A DNA stretch of 64,000 nt from Burkholderia ubonensis (GTDB taxonomy: Bacteria > Pseudomonadota > Gammaproteobacteria > Burkholderiales > Burkholderiaceae). Under the pieces are notes generated by a model that saw only the letters and a list, made by a program, of their open reading frames with translations, was not told the origin of the DNA and did not search any database. Position numbers and translations under genes: made by a program. Within the stretch, counting starts at the first letter, position 1, and each line of letters starts with the position of its first letter. Location of the stretch: NCBI RefSeq assembly GCF_902833085.1, contig NZ_CADFEB010000010.1, forward strand, positions 1 through 64,000. The letters run 5' to 3'. Shown piece after piece: positions 25,446 to 35,485 of this stretch.

Positions 25446-26466
25446 CCGCTTGCGCCGCATCGCGCACCTGGCCGCATCGCTGAGCGTCGGCATCGCGGCG
25501 CTCGGCGCGCACGCAGGCGACACCGGTTCCGCGGGTTCCGCGGCGGCGCCCGGCTCGGCGCCGCCGGCCGCGCCCGCGCCGTCGTCCACCCCGTCCGCGA
25601 CCGCCGAGCCGGCGCAGCCGCAAGGCGCCGCCGCGTCCGCGAAAGCCTACACGCCGACGCCGCAGCAAGTGCGCTTCGGCAATGCGGTGGCGTTCCGCAC
25701 GCTGATTCCGTCGCCGCTCCTCGAGCAGCTGACCGCGAACGAATACGCGCAGATCGTGCAGGCGGCGGCGCAGAACAATCGCCTGCTCCCCGCTAACCAG
25801 CCGCGCGTGAAGCGCCTGCGCGCAATCGTCGCGAAACTCGCGCCGTATTCGGTGAAATGGAACGACCGGGTCAAGACGTGGGCGTGGGACGTCAACGCGG
25901 TCCGTTCGCGCGACATCCGCGTATCGTGCCTGCCCGGCGGCAAGATCCTCGTCTATGGCGGGATGCTCGACCGCGTCCGCCTGAACGACGACGAGCTCGG
26001 CGTGCTGCTTGCGCACGGCATCGCGCATGCGCTGCGCGAGCACGCGCGCAGCAGCTTCAGCGATACGTCGCAAACGTCGCTGCGCGCGGCGGCGCTGCCG
26101 CCGCTGTTCGGCGTCGGCGATCCTCTGCCGCAGCCGCTTAACCTCGACGCGCGTCTGCAGACGCTGCGCTACGACCCGACCGACGAAACCGAGGCCGACG
26201 TGATCGGCGGCGACATCGCCGCCCGCGCCGGCTTCGACCCGCGCGCCGCAATCACGCTGTGGGACAAGCTGGCCGCTGCGACGCGCGCGAACAGGGAATC
26301 GGGCTTCATCTACACGCACCCGTACGACGCCGCGCGCCGCCAGGACCTGCTGAATCGCCTGCCTGACCTGCTGCCGCTGTATGCGAAAGCTATGGCCAAG
26401 CGCGTCGACGCGCTGCCCGACTACGCGGGAATCAGCGCGCAGCGGCGCAAGGTCTCGCGGCGCTGA
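25420..26466 (+). CDS. M48-family peptidase-like protein with altered active site
   Basis: The product is about 348 residues. A basic start and hydrophobic stretch (HLAASLSVGIAALGAHAGD) form a signal peptide. An Ala/Pro/Ser-rich linker and then an M48 (LoiP/BepA-like) domain follow. M48 proteases need HExxH plus a downstream Glu. Here the motif reads HGIAH (residues 199-203), so the catalytic glutamate is replaced by glycine. The two zinc-ligand histidines and the distal Glu (ETEADVIG, around residue 258) remain. The codon is GGC against GAG or GAA in a normal site, at least two base changes, which argues against a simple read error. It may be a chaperone-like pseudoprotease. A GTG at 25435 is an alternative start that removes most of the overlap with ampG. 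Confidence 0.88.
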   Translation: MARRPVRSDRLRRIAHLAASLSVGIAALGAHAGDTGSAGSAAAPGSAPPAAPAPSSTPSATAEPAQPQGAAASAKAYTPTPQQVRFGNAVAFRTLIPSPLLEQLTANEYAQIVQAAAQNNRLLPANQPRVKRLRAIVAKLAPYSVKWNDRVKTWAWDVNAVRSRDIRVSCLPGGKILVYGGMLDRVRLNDDELGVLLAHGIAHALREHARSSFSDTSQTSLRAAALPPLFGVGDPLPQPLNLDARLQTLRYDPTDETEADVIGGDIAARAGFDPRAAITLWDKLAAATRANRESGFIYTHPYDAARRQDLLNRLPDLLPLYAKAMAKRVDALPDYAGISAQRRKVSRR

Positions 26467-26525
26467 GCGGATGGCGCGGCGTGCGCCGCGCGCCGACACC
26501 CGCCAGCCCGATCTCGCCGGCCGCG

Positions 26526-27503
26526 TTACGCGCCGACCTGTCGCTCATCCGTCCAGTAGTCGATGACCGCCCCGCCGCCGATCGTGCGGCTGCCCATCTC
26601 GCGCATCCAGCGCACCTCGTCACCGGGGCTGCGGCCGAACAATCGCTTGAACTCGCGGCTGAACTGCGACGCGCTCGCGTAGCCGACCCGCGCCGCCGCC
26701 GTGCCCGCGCCGATGCCGTCCTGCACCATCATCAGCCGCGCCTGATGCAGGCGCGTCGTCTTGACGTACTGCATCGGCGACGTCGCGGTGACGCTCTTGA
26801 ACTGCGCATGGAACACCGCGACGCTCATGCCGGCCTCGCGCGCGAGCGTATCGACATCGAGGTCGCCGGTCAGGTCCGCGTGAATGCGGCGCAGCGCCTT
26901 CGCGATGCGGCCGAACTGATGCTGCTGCACGAGCGCCGCGCGGATCGCGTCGCCCTGCGCGCCGGTCAGCACGCGGTACGCGATCTCGCGCATGATCGAC
27001 GGCCCGAGCACACGCGTGTCGTGCGGCGACGCGAGCGCTTCGAGCAGGCGCAGCACCGCGTCCGCGAGCGGCGCGTCGAGCGGGGTCGAATACACGCCGC
27101 GCGGCTCGCTGACGGCAACGCCGCGGGTTTCGTCGAGCAGGATCGCCAGTTCCGCGATCACCGCGAGATCGACGCGGACCGAGATCGCGAGAAACGGCTC
27201 GTCCTCGCTCGCGAACGTCTCGCATTCGAACGGCAGCGGCACCGACAGCACCAGATATTGCTGCGCGTCGTAGATGAATGACTGATCGCCGAGATAGCCG
27301 TGCTTGCGCCCCTGGCAGACGACGACGATGCTCGGCTCGTACAGCACCGGCATGCGCGGCACCGGCCGGTTCGCGCGGATGAAGCGCACGCCTTCCATAT
27401 CCGCATGCGTAAAGCCCTCGTTCGGCGCGAGACGCGCGAGCAGGTCGATCATGCGGCGCTGCACACGGTCGCCGGCATCGGCAAAAAGGGGCTGGAAGCT
27501 CAT
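26526..27503 (-). CDS. AraC-family transcriptional regulator
   Basis: The product is 325 residues from the ATG at 27503 (MSFQPLFADAGDRVQRRM). The N-terminal two thirds are the AraC-type sensing domain (VLYEPSIVVVCQGRKHGYLG, a block typical of the PF06719-like N-terminus). The C-terminus has two helix-turn-helix motifs (DTLAREAGMSVAVFHAQFKS and AARVGYASASQFSREFKRLF). Translation can open 222 bases further upstream in the same frame, but those residues are not family-like. It is divergent from the alcohol dehydrogenase gene, which it may control. Confidence 0.93.
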   Translation of the reverse strand: MSFQPLFADAGDRVQRRMIDLLARLAPNEGFTHADMEGVRFIRANRPVPRMPVLYEPSIVVVCQGRKHGYLGDQSFIYDAQQYLVLSVPLPFECETFASEDEPFLAISVRVDLAVIAELAILLDETRGVAVSEPRGVYSTPLDAPLADAVLRLLEALASPHDTRVLGPSIMREIAYRVLTGAQGDAIRAALVQQHQFGRIAKALRRIHADLTGDLDVDTLAREAGMSVAVFHAQFKSVTATSPMQYVKTTRLHQARLMMVQDGIGAGTAAARVGYASASQFSREFKRLFGRSPGDEVRWMREMGSRTIGGGAVIDYWTDERQVGA

Positions 27504-27717
27504 CGGCGCAATCCTGGACGGCAAGAGAAACAGGCTTGCAATGTAGCACTTTGGCGCTGTTTTAGCGGGGTATTGGCCGCACTTCGAGAGAAATAGGCAA
27601 ATCTTCGAGACCTTCAGGTATTTCGCGCCGACGCGGCGCTCCGTACGATGGCGTCCTGTCTCGCCGCGCCGCCATATGGCGCGACGGCAGTGACTTTTGC
27701 CGAACAAGGAGCCCCGC
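27504..27717. promoter_or_regulatory. Divergent araC/adh promoter region
   Basis: The 214-bp gap between the AraC regulator (minus) and the dehydrogenase (plus) should hold both promoters and the AraC-family binding sites. It contains direct A/T-rich blocks near 27585-27625. No clear inverted or direct half-sites were found by eye. An aagga ribosome site precedes the dehydrogenase ATG. Confidence 0.4.
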
Positions 27718-28770
27718 ATGAGCACAACCTATGCCTTTGCAGCGACCGACGCCCAGTCGCCGCTTGCCCCGTTCGAATTCCAGCCGCGTGCGCTGCGCGA
27801 CCTCGACGTGCAGATCGAGATTCTTTATTGCGGCGTCTGCCACTCCGATCTGCATCAGGCGCGCAACGAATGGCGGAACACGATCTACCCGGTCGTGCCG
27901 GGCCATGAAATCGTCGGCCGCGTGAGCGCGACCGGCCCGCAGGTGTCGCGCTTCAAGGTCGGCGAGCTGGTCGGCGTCGGCTGTCTCGTCGATTCGTGCC
28001 GGACCTGCCCGAGCTGCGCGGAAGGGCTCGAGCAGTATTGCGAGAACGGCTTCGTCGGCACCTACAACGGCCGCGACCGCGTGAGCGGCGACGTGACGTA
28101 CGGCGGCTATTCGACGCAGATCGTCGTCGACGAGGCGTTCGTGCTGCGTGTGCCGGATACGCTCGATCCGGCCGGCGCGGCGCCGCTCCTGTGCGCGGGC
28201 ATCACCACGTATTCGCCGCTGCGCCAGTGGAACGTCGGCCCGGGCAAGAAGGTCGGCATCGTCGGCCTGGGCGGCCTCGGCCATATGGGCGTGAAGCTCG
28301 CGCGCGCGATGGGTGCGCAGGTCGTGCTGTTCACGACGTCGCCGTCGAAGGTCGAGGACGGCAAGCGGCTCGGCGCGCACGAAGTGGTGATCTCGAAGGA
28401 CGAAGCGCAGATGAGCGCGCACCTGAACAGCTTCGACTTCATCCTGAACACGGTCGCCGCGCAGCACGACCTGAACCCGTTCCTGCACCTGCTGAAGCGC
28501 GACGGCACGATGACGCTGGTCGGCGCGCCCGAGCACGACCACCCGTCGCCGCAGGTGTTCAACCTGATCTTCAAGCGGCGCCGCCTGGCCGGCTCGCTGA
28601 TCGGCGGGATCGCGCAGACGCAGGAAATGCTCGATTTCTGCGCGGAGCACGGGATCACGTCGGATATCGAAACGATTCCGATGCAGCAGATCAATGCAGC
28701 TTACGAGCGGATGCTGAAGAGCGACGTGAAGTATCGGTTCGTGATCGATATGGCGTCGATCAAGGCGTAA
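27718..28770 (+). CDS. Zinc-dependent NAD(P) alcohol dehydrogenase (YahK/CAD-like)
   Basis: The enzyme is a medium-chain dehydrogenase that interconverts alcohols and aldehydes. The product is 350 residues. The catalytic zinc site is visible as YCGVCHSDLH and GHEIVGRV. The structural zinc site is the four-cysteine set in CRTCPSCAEGLEQYC. The Rossmann motif is GLGGLGHMGVKLAR. GTYNGRDRVSGDVTYGGYS is typical of the YahK/cinnamyl-alcohol dehydrogenase group, which often acts on aldehydes with NADPH. The true substrate is unknown. A strong terminator follows. The start at 27718 has an aagga box eight bases upstream. Confidence 0.93.
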   Translation: MSTTYAFAATDAQSPLAPFEFQPRALRDLDVQIEILYCGVCHSDLHQARNEWRNTIYPVVPGHEIVGRVSATGPQVSRFKVGELVGVGCLVDSCRTCPSCAEGLEQYCENGFVGTYNGRDRVSGDVTYGGYSTQIVVDEAFVLRVPDTLDPAGAAPLLCAGITTYSPLRQWNVGPGKKVGIVGLGGLGHMGVKLARAMGAQVVLFTTSPSKVEDGKRLGAHEVVISKDEAQMSAHLNSFDFILNTVAAQHDLNPFLHLLKRDGTMTLVGAPEHDHPSPQVFNLIFKRRRLAGSLIGGIAQTQEMLDFCAEHGITSDIETIPMQQINAAYERMLKSDVKYRFVIDMASIKA

Positions 28771-28786
28771 GCAGCAGGCGACAAAC

Positions 28787-28815
28787 AAAACGGGCTGCAT
28801 TTCGCAGCCCGTTTT
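28787..28815. terminator. Bidirectional rho-independent terminator
   Basis: A 12-bp stem (aaaacgggctgc and its complement gcagcccgtttt) closes a five-base loop, with runs of A on one side and T on the other. It lies between the converging dehydrogenase (plus) and xthA (minus) genes, so it can serve both. Confidence 0.9.
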
Positions 28816-28847
28816 GCATCCGGCGCCCGCGCCACGCGCGGCGCGCG

Positions 28848-29621
28848 TCACTTCTTGTAGTCGTAATCCACCGTCAGCGGCGCATGATCGCTGAACTTGA
28901 TGTCCTTGAAGATCGACGTGCTTTTCGCGGTGCCGGCCACGCCCGGCGTCGCGATCTGGTAGTCGATCCGCCACCCGACGTTCTTCGCATACGCCTGGCC
29001 GCGGTTGCTCCACCACGTGTACTGCTCGGGACGCGGATCGAGCGTGCGGAACACGTCCACGTAGCCGACGTCGTCGAACAGCTGCGTGAGCCACGCGCGC
29101 TCTTCCGGCAGGCAGCCGGAATTCTTCTGGTTGCTCTTCCAGTTCTTGATGTCGATTTCCTTGTGGACGATGTTCACGTCGCCGCACAGGATCACTTCGC
29201 GCTTCTTCTTCAGCTCGGCGAGGTGCGGCATGAATTCGTCCATGAAGCGGTACTTCGCCTGCTGCCGCTCGTCGCCGCTCGAGCCGGACGGCACGTACAC
29301 CGACACGACCGACAGCTTGCCGTAGCGGGCCTCGACGTAGCGCCCCTCGGAATCGAATTCGCTGCTGCCGAAGCCGATGATCACGTCATCGGGCTCGTGG
29401 CGGCTGTACAGCCCCGCGCCGCTGTAGCCCTTCTTCTCGGCGTGATGGAAATAGCTCCTGAGGCCGTGCGGCTCGACGAATTCGGCCGGCAGGTCGTCGG
29501 CCGACACCTTGATCTCCTGCACGCACACGCAATCGGCGTTCTGCTCGCCGAGCCATTCGAAGAAGCCTTTCTTCGCGGCGGAGCGGATGCCGTTCAGGTT
29601 GGCGGTAATCACTCGCATCAT
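28848..29621 (-). CDS. xthA: Exodeoxyribonuclease III
   Basis: XthA repairs DNA at abasic sites and removes 3' blocking ends. The product is 257 residues starting MMRVITANLNGIRSAAKKGF, with the Mg-binding VQEIKVSADDL segment. It also has the LCGDVNIVHKEIDIKNWKSN motif and a catalytic-site end FSDHAPLTVDYDY. These match the exonuclease III/AP endonuclease I family. It follows ppk2 after 42 bp on the same strand. Confidence 0.95.
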   Translation of the reverse strand: MMRVITANLNGIRSAAKKGFFEWLGEQNADCVCVQEIKVSADDLPAEFVEPHGLRSYFHHAEKKGYSGAGLYSRHEPDDVIIGFGSSEFDSEGRYVEARYGKLSVVSVYVPSGSSGDERQQAKYRFMDEFMPHLAELKKKREVILCGDVNIVHKEIDIKNWKSNQKNSGCLPEERAWLTQLFDDVGYVDVFRTLDPRPEQYTWWSNRGQAYAKNVGWRIDYQIATPGVAGTAKSTSIFKDIKFSDHAPLTVDYDYKK

Positions 29622-29663
29622 GTCGGGTTTCCGTTCAATATTCGTTCGTATCGTAGCGCCTGC

Positions 29664-30503
29664 TTACCGGATCTTCACGCCTTCCAGCTCGGGCTTGGCC
29701 GGCGGGAATTCCAGCTTCATGTCGGTCAGCGTGCGTAGCAGCAGCTCGGCGATCATCACGTTGCGGTGCGTCTTCGAGTTCGCCGGAATCACGTACCACG
29801 GCGCATGCTCGGCCGACGTCGCGGCGAGCGCGTCGCGGTACGCGTCCTGGTACGCATCCCAGTGCTTGCGCGCATCGAGATCCGAGATGTCGAATTTCCA
29901 GTGCTTGACCGGGTCGTCGATACGCGCCTGCAGCCGGTCGCGCTGTTCGTCCTTCGAGATGTGCAGGAAGCACTTGACGACCGTCGTGCCGTTTTCGACG
30001 AGCATCGTCTCGAAGTCGCGGATCTGCCGGTAGCGGCGCTCGCACTCCTTCTCGTCGATCGCGCCCAGCACGCGCGGCACGAGCACGTCCTCGTAATGGC
30101 TGCGGTTGAAGATCGCGAGCTCGCCGGCCGCCGGCACCTGCGCATGCACGCGCCACAGGAAATCGTGCGCGGCCTCGAGCGGCGTCGGCGCCTTGAACGA
30201 CACGACGCGCAGGCCGAGCGGGTCGACTTCGCGGAACACCGCGCGCACGGTGCCGTCCTTGCCGCTCGTGTCCATCCCCTGCAGCACCAGCAGTACGCGC
30301 TTCTTCTGCTGCGTGTGCAGCCGCTCCTGCTGCACGTCGAGCTCCATCGACACAGCCGACAGCCGTTCGCGGTCGGCTTCCTTCGCACCCGACGAGAACG
30401 GCTTCGCGGACGGATCGTATGTGCCGAGCGAGAACGCTGCCGCGTCCTTCTCGCGCGTGTGGTACGGCACCCGGTAATCGTCGAGCGACGGTTGTTTCGC
30501 CAT
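29664..30503 (-). CDS. ppk2: Polyphosphate kinase 2 (PPK2) family protein
   Basis: PPK2 enzymes transfer phosphate between polyphosphate and nucleotides. The product is 279 residues from the ATG at 30503, preceded by GGAGGAAC. It has the Walker A-like block VLLVLQGMDTSGKDGTVRA, and FNRSHYEDVLVPRV after it, typical of the single-domain PPK2 fold. Sequence signatures do not securely show which nucleotide it prefers (AMP, ADP or GDP). Confidence 0.9.
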   Translation of the reverse strand: MAKQPSLDDYRVPYHTREKDAAAFSLGTYDPSAKPFSSGAKEADRERLSAVSMELDVQQERLHTQQKKRVLLVLQGMDTSGKDGTVRAVFREVDPLGLRVVSFKAPTPLEAAHDFLWRVHAQVPAAGELAIFNRSHYEDVLVPRVLGAIDEKECERRYRQIRDFETMLVENGTTVVKCFLHISKDEQRDRLQARIDDPVKHWKFDISDLDARKHWDAYQDAYRDALAATSAEHAPWYVIPANSKTHRNVMIAELLLRTLTDMKLEFPPAKPELEGVKIR

Positions 30504-30615
30504 GCGTTCCTCCGTGTGACGGCGCGCACGCCGCGTGCGCACCAGTTGCAACGGGCCGCCCCGAACAGGTTCGGCGGCGGCCCGTGGTCAAGCGCGATTC
30601 AGGCGCGTGCGCCGC

Positions 30616-32088
30616 TTACCCGAGCTTCTTCTTCAGCAGCTCGTTGACCTGCTGCGGGTTCGCCTTGCCCTTCGTCGCCTTCATCGCCTGGCCGATCAGC
30701 GCGTTGAACGCCTTTTCCTTGCCGGCGCGGAATTCCTCGACCGACTTCGCGTTCGCCGCGAGCACCTCGTCGATGATCGCTTCCAGCGCGCCGGTGTCGG
30801 AGATCTGCTTCAGGCCCTTCGCGTCGATGATGCGATCGGCGGCGGCTTCGTCGGTCGCCTTCTCGTCCCAGATCATCGCAAAGATTTCCTTCGCGATCTT
30901 GTTCGAGATCGTGCCGTCCGCAATCCGCTGCAGCACGAGCGCGAGCTGCGCGGCCGATACCGGAATCCCGTCGATCTCGATGCCGTCACGGTTCAGCTGC
31001 GACGACACGTCGCCCATCAGCCAGTTCGCGGCGATCTTCGCGTTCGCCGCACCCGCCTTCGCGACCACCGCCTCGAAGTACGCGGCCATCGCCTTGCTCG
31101 ACGTCAGCACGCCCGCGTCATAGGCGGACACGCCGTACTGCTCGACGAAACGCTGCTGCATCGCGGCCGGCAGCTCGGGCATGCCGGCCTTCACGCGCTC
31201 GACCCAGTCCGCGCCGATCACGAGCGGCATCAGGTCCGGATCGGGGAAGTAGCGGTAGTCGTGCGCGTCTTCCTTGCTGCGCATCGAGCGCGTCTCGCGC
31301 TTGTCCGGGTCGTACAGGCGGGTTTCCTGCACGACTTCGCCGCCGTCCTCGATCAGCTCGATCTGGCGGCGCACTTCATAGTTGATCGCCTCCTCGAGGA
31401 AGCGGAACGAGTTCAGGTTCTTGATCTCGGCGCGCGTGCCGAATTTCTCCTGGCCGACCGGGCGCACCGACACGTTCGCGTCGCAGCGGAACGAGCCTTC
31501 CTGCATGTTGCCGTCGCAGATGCCGAGCCACACGACGAGCCCGTGCAGCGCCTTCGCGTAGGCGACCGCCTCGGCCGCGCTGCGCATTTCCGGCTCGGTG
31601 ACGATCTCGAGCAGCGGCGTGCCCGCGCGGTTCAGGTCGATGCCCGTCATCCCCGCGAAGTCTTCATGCAGCGACTTGCCCGCATCTTCTTCCAGATGCG
31701 CGCGGGTCAGGTTGACGGTCTTCGAATACGCTTCCTTGCCGGCCTTTTCGTTGGCGGGCACCTGGATCGTGATCTGGCCGCCCTGCACGACCGGAATCTC
31801 GTACTGGCTGATCTGATAGCCCTTCGGCAGATCCGGGTAGAAGTAGTTCTTGCGCGCGAAGATGCTGCGCGGCGCGATGGTCGAGCCGATCGCGAGGCCG
31901 AAGCGGATCGCCCGCTCGACCGCGCCGCGGTTCAGCACCGGCAGCACGCCCGGCAGCGCCAGGTCGACCGGGCAGGCCTGCGTGTTCGGTTCCGCGCCGA
32001 ACTGCGTCGGCGCGCCGGAGAAAATCTTCGAGACGGTCGACAGCTGCGCATGCGTCTCGAGACCGATGACGACTTCCCACTGAGTCAT
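30616..32088 (-). CDS. gatB: Aspartyl/glutamyl-tRNA amidotransferase subunit B
   Basis: GatB is the kinase/tRNA-binding subunit of GatCAB, which converts Glu-tRNA(Gln) or Asp-tRNA(Asn) to the amidated form. The product is 490 residues and starts MTQWEVVIGLETHAQLST. It contains FYPDLPKGYQISQYEIPVVQ and FRCDANVSVRP, both family hallmarks. The C-terminal Yqey-like tail ends GKANPQQVNELLKKKLG. It follows gatA by three bases and is coupled to it. Confidence 0.98.
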   Translation of the reverse strand: MTQWEVVIGLETHAQLSTVSKIFSGAPTQFGAEPNTQACPVDLALPGVLPVLNRGAVERAIRFGLAIGSTIAPRSIFARKNYFYPDLPKGYQISQYEIPVVQGGQITIQVPANEKAGKEAYSKTVNLTRAHLEEDAGKSLHEDFAGMTGIDLNRAGTPLLEIVTEPEMRSAAEAVAYAKALHGLVVWLGICDGNMQEGSFRCDANVSVRPVGQEKFGTRAEIKNLNSFRFLEEAINYEVRRQIELIEDGGEVVQETRLYDPDKRETRSMRSKEDAHDYRYFPDPDLMPLVIGADWVERVKAGMPELPAAMQQRFVEQYGVSAYDAGVLTSSKAMAAYFEAVVAKAGAANAKIAANWLMGDVSSQLNRDGIEIDGIPVSAAQLALVLQRIADGTISNKIAKEIFAMIWDEKATDEAAADRIIDAKGLKQISDTGALEAIIDEVLAANAKSVEEFRAGKEKAFNALIGQAMKATKGKANPQQVNELLKKKLG

Positions 32089-32091
32089 TGC

Positions 32092-33582
32092 TTACACCCC
32101 CGCCGGAACTTGCTTGTGCCAGTCGGTCGCGCGCTGGAACGCGTCGGCGACCTGCAGCATCCGGGCTTCGTTGAAATAGTTGCCGATGATCTGCAGGCCG
32201 ACCGGGCGCTTCTCATTCGCGCCCGCGCCGAAACCGCACGGCACGCTCATGCCGGGCAGGCCCGCGAGGCTCACCGACAGCGTATAGATATCCGCGAGAT
32301 ACATCTGCACCGGATCGTCGCCCTTCGCGCCGATGTCCCAGGCGACCGTCGGCGATGCCGGGCCCATGATCACGTCGCAGGACTTGAACGCTTCCTGGAA
32401 ATCCTGCGCGATGATGCGGCGGATCTTCTGCGCCTGCAGGTAGTACGCGTCGTAGTAGCCGTGCGACAGCACGTAGGTGCCGATCAGGATACGGCGCTTC
32501 ACTTCCGGGCCGAAACCCTCGGCGCGCGACTTCTTGTACATGTCGAGCAGGTCGCCGTATTCGGCGGCGCGGTGGCCGTAGCGCACGCCGTCGAAGCGCG
32601 ACAGGTTCGACGACGCCTCGGCCGGCGCGATCACGTAGTAAACGGGGATCGACAGCTCGGTCTTCGGCAGCGACACCGGCACGAGCGTCGCACCGAGCGC
32701 TTCATAAGCGTTGAGCGCCGCGTCGACCGTCGCGCGCACGTCGGCGGCGAGGCCGTCGCCGAAGTATTCGTTCGGCAGGCCGATGCGCAGGCCCGCGAGC
32801 GGCTTGCCCGCGTCGTTGCCCGGCGCCCACGGCTGGCCGAGGTGGCGCGTGAAATCCTCGTCGGCGCGCTCGAGGCTCGTCGAGTCGCGCTCGTCGAAGC
32901 CCGCCATCGCATTGAGCAGCAGCGCGCAGTCGGCGGCGCTCTGCGCCATCGGGCCGCCCTGGTCGAGCGACGACGCGAACGCGATCATCCCGTAGCGCGA
33001 CACGCGGCCGTAGGTCGGCTTGATGCCGGTCACGCCGGCGAACGACGCCGGCTGGCGGATCGAGCCGCCGGTGTCGGTGCCGGTCGCGGCCGGCGCGAGG
33101 CGCGCGGCGACGGCGGCCGAGCTGCCGCCCGAGCTGCCGCCCGGCACCGCGTTGGTGTCCCACGGGTTCTTCACCGGGCCGAACGCGGAATTCTCGTTCG
33201 ACGAGCCCATCGCGAACTCGTCCATGTTGGTCTTGCCGAGCGTGACCATGCCGGCCGCCGACAGGCGGGCGACGACGGTCGCGTCGAACGGGCTCGCGTA
33301 GTTCGCGAGCATCTTCGAGCCGGCGGTCGAGCGCCAGCCGCGCGTGACGAACACGTCCTTGTGCGCGATCGGCAGGCCGGCGAGCGGGCCGGCCGCGCCG
33401 CGCGCGAGCTCGGCGTCGGCGGCCTTCGCCTGCGCGAGCGTGAGGTCGGCGTCGACGTGGACGAACGCGTTCAGGTCCTGCGCGGCGTCGATCCGTTTCA
33501 GATAGTGCTGCGCCAGCTCGACGGCCGAGCATTCCTTGGCGGCGAGCGCGGCGCGCAGTTCGGTCAGGCTTTTTGCGTGCAT
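32092..33582 (-). CDS. gatA: Aspartyl/glutamyl-tRNA amidotransferase subunit A
   Basis: GatA is the amidase that releases ammonia from glutamine and delivers it to GatB. The product is 496 residues. The Ser-cisSer-Lys site is visible: LAGLPIAHKDVFVTRG (Lys) and VPGGSSGGSSAAVAARL (cis-Ser). The nucleophile region is ATGTDTGGSIRQPASFAG. It lies between gatC and gatB on the same strand. Confidence 0.98.
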   Translation of the reverse strand: MHAKSLTELRAALAAKECSAVELAQHYLKRIDAAQDLNAFVHVDADLTLAQAKAADAELARGAAGPLAGLPIAHKDVFVTRGWRSTAGSKMLANYASPFDATVVARLSAAGMVTLGKTNMDEFAMGSSNENSAFGPVKNPWDTNAVPGGSSGGSSAAVAARLAPAATGTDTGGSIRQPASFAGVTGIKPTYGRVSRYGMIAFASSLDQGGPMAQSAADCALLLNAMAGFDERDSTSLERADEDFTRHLGQPWAPGNDAGKPLAGLRIGLPNEYFGDGLAADVRATVDAALNAYEALGATLVPVSLPKTELSIPVYYVIAPAEASSNLSRFDGVRYGHRAAEYGDLLDMYKKSRAEGFGPEVKRRILIGTYVLSHGYYDAYYLQAQKIRRIIAQDFQEAFKSCDVIMGPASPTVAWDIGAKGDDPVQMYLADIYTLSVSLAGLPGMSVPCGFGAGANEKRPVGLQIIGNYFNEARMLQVADAFQRATDWHKQVPAGV

Positions 33583-33651
33583 TGAGTGGTTTTCCTGGGA
33601 ATTCTGGGGCGCGTGCGGCGTGAAGCGGCGCGCACGCTTGTCATCGAACGC

Positions 33652-33951
33652 TTACTCGATCACCTTCGGCACGAGATACAGGCCGTCCTGCACGGCCGGC
33701 GCCGGACGCTGGTTGTCGTCGCGGTTCACAGTTTCCGTGACGGCGTCGTCGCGCAGGCGCTGCGCGACTTCCTGGATCTGTTCGATCGGATGGGCGAGCG
33801 GCGCGATGCCGGCGGTGTCGACCGCCTGCATCTGCTCGACGAGGCCGAAGAATTCATTGAGCTGGCCGAGCGTATGCTCGGCGTCGGCGTCGGCCATTTC
33901 GAGGCGCGCAAGGTGCGCGATGCGTTTCACGTCGGTCAGGGTCAGAGCCAT
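33652..33951 (-). CDS. gatC: Aspartyl/glutamyl-tRNA amidotransferase subunit C
   Basis: GatC is the small subunit that wraps around and stabilises GatA/GatB. The 99-residue product starts MALTLTDVKRIAHLARLEM and has LVEQMQAVDTAGIAPLAHPI and the DGLYLVPKVIE end. All are typical. It is first in gatCAB, divergent from mreB. Confidence 0.97.
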   Translation of the reverse strand: MALTLTDVKRIAHLARLEMADADAEHTLGQLNEFFGLVEQMQAVDTAGIAPLAHPIEQIQEVAQRLRDDAVTETVNRDDNQRPAPAVQDGLYLVPKVIE

Positions 33952-34314
33952 GCAATCACCGGAAAACAGGGCGGCGCAGCGCGCGAAAAGCGGCGCTGCG
34001 GCGTGGGTTGGAGGGTGCGATCCCACCCTCAAAAATCGGGTACGAAGCGGGAAAAATACCGTCCGTTTCGATTCAAATACGGCGAAATTATAAGGTATCA
34101 TTACGCGTTCGACCCAAACCCGGCAGCCTTTTCCCGTACCGCTGAGCCCCTTGTCGGCAAGCCGTGCGGGCTTCGAGCGGCTCCCGGTAAATTTCATTCG
34201 CAGCTTCGAGCGCCGCGGCGGCCGCTTCCGCCACGATCCGAGGCTGTTATTTTTTCCGCTGCCGCCCTCAGCGCTCGCTATGCAGGGCCGGCGCAGAGCG
34301 AAACAGGATTCTGA
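33952..34314. promoter_or_regulatory. Divergent gatC/mreB promoter region
   Basis: The 363-bp gap separates gatC (minus) from mreB (plus). It is otherwise GC-rich but carries an A/T-rich core at 34070-34102. On the plus strand a weak ttcaaa at 34072-34077 with tatcat at 34096-34101 (18-bp spacer) could drive mreB. On the minus strand a TATAAT (34092-34087) could serve gatC. Both calls are low confidence; no gene is seen. Confidence 0.4.
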
Positions 34315-35358
<1,044 letters not shown>

Positions 35359-35485
35359 TCGTCTAAGCAGTCCAGTTTGATATGACGCACCCGCGGCGTG
35401 GCCGGCTCGCTCGTTCAGAACGAACCGCCGCGCCGTTTGCGCGTCTGAGCATCATTTAACCGATCATTCGCGCCCGGCGCCGACC

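Noticed and set aside
30535..33585. A 1016-codon plus-strand open frame across gatB and gatA
   Set aside because: It is a GC-rich shadow of the minus-strand gatA/gatB coding sequence. Its translation is Arg/Leu/Ala-rich, with no family blocks, and both real genes are certain.
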